This document shows positions 62,997 to 64,000 of a DNA stretch of 64,000 bases, one piece after another. Within the stretch, counting starts at the first letter, position 1. Every line of letters begins with the position of its first letter. The notes under the pieces were generated by a model. It ran no database searches. It saw nothing but the letters and a program-made list of their open reading frames with translations, and was not told where the DNA came from. The stretch is from Pseudalgibacter ostreae. Its GTDB lineage: Bacteria > Bacteroidota > Bacteroidia > Flavobacteriales > Flavobacteriaceae. The position numbers and the translations under genes are program-made. The stretch lies in assembly GCF_042427585.1 (NCBI RefSeq), contig NZ_JBHMFC010000105.1, forward strand, positions 1 to 64,000, in the 5' to 3' direction.

Positions 62997-63851
62997 ATGA
63001 AAGCTATCAAACCTGTATTCTTCTATATAATTGTTGGTTTAACAACTTTTAGTTGCTCTAAGGATACCGACAACACGACCATCTTACCCTTAGTAGAGCC
63101 CTATCATGAACAAGATGTTTATTATGGACCGGGTAAAGATCAAAGTTTTGATATTTATTTACCTGCAAATAGAAATAGCGATACAAAAACGATAATTTTA
63201 GTGCACGGTGGCGGTTGGTCTGGTGGCGACAAAAAAGACATGAACGCTTTTAAAGATTTGATATTACAAGAATTCCCTAGTTTAGCCATTGTTAATATGA
63301 ATTATCGTTTGGCAGACCATGTACACGCGCCTTACCCCATGCAAATAGATGATATTACAACGGTGGTAGATGAATTAAAAAATAGAAAAAACGATTATAA
63401 TATTTCTGAAAAAATAGGTTTTATAGGGACTAGTGCTGGTGCACATTTAGCATTGTTATGGAGCTATGCTTTCAGCACCCATAAAAATGTAGAGATGGTA
63501 TGTAGCATGGTAGGCCCTACTAATTTTACAGACCCTGCATATTTAAACAATACCAACCCCGAATTACAAGGCATGATAGACTTATTTGGTATTAAGCCAG
63601 AGATACCATTTCTAAAAAAAATAAGCCCTTATCACCAAGCCACGGCATCTTCTCCCCCAACCATACTTTTTTACGGCGCTAAAGACCCTTTGATTCCTGT
63701 AACCCAAGGTACAGCAATGCGAGATAAACTAATAAGCTTAAACGTAAGCCATGAGTTTATATTATATTCAAATGGCGGCCATGGATGGGTAGGCCCAGAT
63801 TTACTAGATACCTGGATTAAATTAAAAACTTTTATGCAAGCACATCTTTAA
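62997..63851 (+). CDS. Alpha/beta-hydrolase esterase lipoprotein
   Basis: A 284-residue exported hydrolase. The signal peptide ends in a lipobox (TTFSCS, Cys about residue 20). The oxyanion motif HGGGWSGGDKKD is at about 70-81, the nucleophile elbow GTSAGAHLA at about 149-157, the acid Asp in YGAKDPLIPV (about 231-240), and the catalytic His in NGGHGW (about 263-268). This is the hormone-sensitive-lipase/carboxylesterase type. It acts in the periplasm or on the outer membrane on an unknown ester, perhaps an acetylated sugar. Confidence 0.88.
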   Translation: MKAIKPVFFYIIVGLTTFSCSKDTDNTTILPLVEPYHEQDVYYGPGKDQSFDIYLPANRNSDTKTIILVHGGGWSGGDKKDMNAFKDLILQEFPSLAIVNMNYRLADHVHAPYPMQIDDITTVVDELKNRKNDYNISEKIGFIGTSAGAHLALLWSYAFSTHKNVEMVCSMVGPTNFTDPAYLNNTNPELQGMIDLFGIKPEIPFLKKISPYHQATASSPPTILFYGAKDPLIPVTQGTAMRDKLISLNVSHEFILYSNGGHGWVGPDLLDTWIKLKTFMQAHL

Positions 63852-63865
63852 TATATTAAAAAGAC

Positions 63866-64000
63866 TTAACCAACAACTTCCAGTTTAGCAAACCTTAATA
63901 ATAATTTTTTAACTCCGCCATGCTGGAAATTGATTTCTGCTTTTACGTCTGCTCCAGTACCTTCTATTTTTATAACTTCTCCTGAACCAAAACGCATATG
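63866..64000 (-). CDS. UvrD/Rep-type DNA helicase, C-terminal end (cut by window edge)
   Basis: The last 44 codons of a minus-strand gene are visible, reading HMRFGSGEVIKIEGTGADVK and ending LLLRFAKLEVVG. This small beta-barrel tail (FGxGxV, then LLLRFAKL) is the conserved C-terminus of PcrA/UvrD/Rep superfamily 1 helicases. The rest lies to the right of the window. Confidence 0.8.
   Translation of the reverse strand, partial: HMRFGSGEVIKIEGTGADVKAEINFQHGGVKKLLLRFAKLEVVG

Noticed and set aside
1..64000. Search for tRNA or rRNA genes, CRISPR arrays, toxin-antitoxin or phage-defence islands
   Set aside because: None recognised. The HsdR_N-like gene stands alone without methylase or specificity genes and is not a restriction system; the CPBP (Abi-type) protease sits in a biosynthetic operon, not a defence locus.

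Overview
The window is an AT-rich chromosomal segment of a member of the Bacteroidota, most probably a marine-type Flavobacteriaceae. The reasons are: the gliding-motility ABC transporter genes gldF and gldG; an E1 alpha/beta fusion 2-oxo acid dehydrogenase; a TonB receptor with an N-terminal carboxypeptidase-regulatory-like domain; several promoters of the Bacteroidota form (TTG, about 19-23 bp, TAnnTTTG); no regular Shine-Dalgarno sequences; and several TTG starts. It is mainly housekeeping DNA. I see no CRISPR array, prophage, rRNA or tRNA. The left edge cuts an IS transposase and the right edge cuts a UvrD/Rep-type helicase.

Layout. 1-620: 3' part of an insertion sequence. 0.7-6 kb: glyA, a two-domain universal stress protein, dps and an aldehyde dehydrogenase; the last two have Crp/Fnr-like palindromes at the expected activator distance from their promoters. 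6.2-8.4 kb: a dicarboxylate symporter convergent with an AraC regulator. 8.6-12.4 kb: a CLC transporter with the residues of fluoride/proton antiporters, preceded by a recognisable fluoride riboswitch, then a CPA2 cation/proton antiporter. 12.5-12.8 kb: a decayed small membrane-protein gene. 13-17.7 kb: glmM, an ACP phosphodiesterase and hypotheticals. 17.9-27.5 kb: uvrA, a LOG-family gene, a catalytically degenerate M1-peptidase/outer-membrane protein, and the E1 fusion. 27.7-33.2 kb: a Lys-rich micro-gene, an FAH-family hydrolase, the DUF294/exonuclease pair and acs. 33.6-38.5 kb: a DUF1624-type acyltransferase, a phosphoglycolate phosphatase, purC, a small outer-membrane protein and phoH. 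38.7-43.8 kb: a DUF62 protein, gldF - small membrane gene - gldG, and dnaN. 44-47.3 kb: a TonB receptor and a frameshifted small gene. 47.3-54.7 kb: a menaquinone operon (menB-menA-UPF0173-menC-CPBP-menE) followed by sppA. 55.1-64 kb: ung, a YfcC-type carrier, holA diverging from a stand-alone HsdR_N-like nuclease, a glycosyltransferase, an OmpA-type lipoprotein, an MFS transporter, a Sua5/YrdC protein, an esterase lipoprotein and the helicase tail.

The best-supported special system is the riboswitch-controlled fluoride exporter (8.6-10.0 kb): aptamer sequence, transporter signature residues and promoter position agree with one another. The most novel items are the two decayed genes, the small gene inserted in translational coupling between gldF and gldG, the stress genes sharing a candidate Crp/Fnr operator, and two enzyme families (M1 peptidase, DUF62) that have lost catalytic residues. 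All statements come from reading the sequence; no database search was run.
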